In this document: piece by piece, positions 55,585 through 56,192 of the stretch | Position numbering within the stretch: position 1 is the first letter of the stretch | Layout: the number at the start of each line of letters is the position of its first letter | DNA from: Candolleomyces eurysporus | Taxonomy: Eukaryota > Basidiomycota > Agaricomycetes > Agaricales > Psathyrellaceae | Reading direction: 5' to 3' | Assembly: GCA_027579435.1 (NCBI GenBank) | Contig: JANBPK010001080.1 | Coordinates: 1 to 56,192, forward strand | DNA length: 56,192 nucleotides | Made by a program: the position numbers and the translations under genes | The notes under the pieces: model-generated | The model's database searches: none | Seen by the model: the letters and a program-made list of their open reading frames with translations, nothing else | Told to the model about the DNA's origin: nothing

Positions 55585-56192
55585 TGTAACGTCGTTACAC
55601 ATATTATACATGGACCCATATCGATCGCGATCACCTGACATGCTCTATTTACTTATATACTGATGCGTCTGCTCTTTAGATCCTTAGTTCTTCTTTCCTT
55701 CCTTTCTCCCGTCTCTCTCTCTCTATCGTACTGTCTCAAGACTCGCTGAATAGACGTTGGTCTAACGTACCTCTGGATTTGATCGTGAGTTTGAGTGTTG
55801 CCGTCTTATGATGGTGAAGTGATTGAGAACGGCGAGACTACTAAAACACACAACCTAAAACCTACACCAACTCTAAGTTGAGCCGTGTGAGATAAGTGGT
55901 ACGTATAGACCTTTGTAGTTGTGCTGTACCAAATCAGGGGTGCGAGTATGGGGGGTAGTGTAGAGTATTAAGAATTTTACAGATTCTCTCTCTTGTGCAC
56001 ACTAATTCCAAGTAATTGAGGAGTACTCGATAATCACACAGTTAACCCTAAGGTTACTTCTTTATAGCTTTGATCTTTCCTTTAACTTAGTATCATGCCG
56101 CGCAAGATAAAAGTCACAAATCCAGTCAATTGCAAACGCAAAGTAAACACAAATAAAAACAGCAGTAATTCTCTGGGGAAAAACTATGCTAA
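55585..56192. mobile_element. Possible LTR-type retroelement end
   Basis: Begins with tgtaacgtcgttaca, an inverted-repeat start of the kind seen at basidiomycete LTRs. Then come a TATA-like 'ttacttatatac', a CT microsatellite near 55716-55728 and 'gactcgctgaatagacg'. Only one end is in view and no primer-binding site or coding sequence is clear, so this is tentative. The last 350 bases are A-rich with no gene. Confidence 0.35.

Noticed and set aside
1..56192. CRISPR arrays, bacterial operons, rRNA genes
   Set aside because: None seen; the introns and gene families are fungal, and the repeats are long gene-bearing units, not short spaced repeats.

Overview
The window is nuclear DNA of a mushroom-forming basidiomycete (Agaricomycetes). 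Evidence: short 45-70 bp GT-AG introns, an unspecific-peroxygenase-type haem-thiolate gene, a DUF6533-type membrane protein, a fungal DHA1-like transporter, a GH5 cellulase, and many basidiomycete-style seven-transmembrane (7TM) proteins. Scattered n bases, mostly inside repeats, suggest a draft assembly.

Layout. Positions 1-2040 hold a decayed G-protein alpha subunit (Galpha) relic and an orphan copy of a repeated leader. A complete MFS transporter (2329-4482) is on the minus strand. A second Galpha relic (4690-7010) and a 7TM relic (7560-8240) follow on the minus strand, then a DUF6533 protein gene (8345-10463) and an intronless GH5 cellulase (12574-13794). From about 14 kb to 55 kb the window is a tandem array of 2-3 kb units. 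Each unit has a conserved leader, a TATA box about 65 bp before the ATG, and a five-exon gene for a 7TM protein of 344-372 residues. I number eleven copies A-K, all on the plus strand. B, C, D, E, F, G, H, J and K have open, in-phase frames. A is split by a 420-bp MITE. I is a pseudogene. Three more Galpha relics lie between the receptors, at about 20.1-22.1, 28.9-30.8 and 46.7-48.8 kb. A complete peroxygenase gene (32466-33838) sits in the array. A broken, inverted copy of it (45391-46072) also sits there, and the inverted segment was later hit by a solo LTR (44968-45286).

How it fits together. The 7TM proteins have basic loops and a basic tail consistent with an N-outside, C-inside receptor-like topology, and a conserved N-glycosylation sequon just before TM1. 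Galpha relics alternate with them, and their 3' ends share sequence with the 3' ends of the 7TM genes. I infer that the ancestral amplified block carried a receptor-like gene and a Galpha gene together. The receptor-like half diversified and the Galpha half decayed. No ligand or function can be assigned from sequence. The transporter, cellulase and peroxygenase look like unrelated neighbours caught at the edges of, or inside, the rearrangements.
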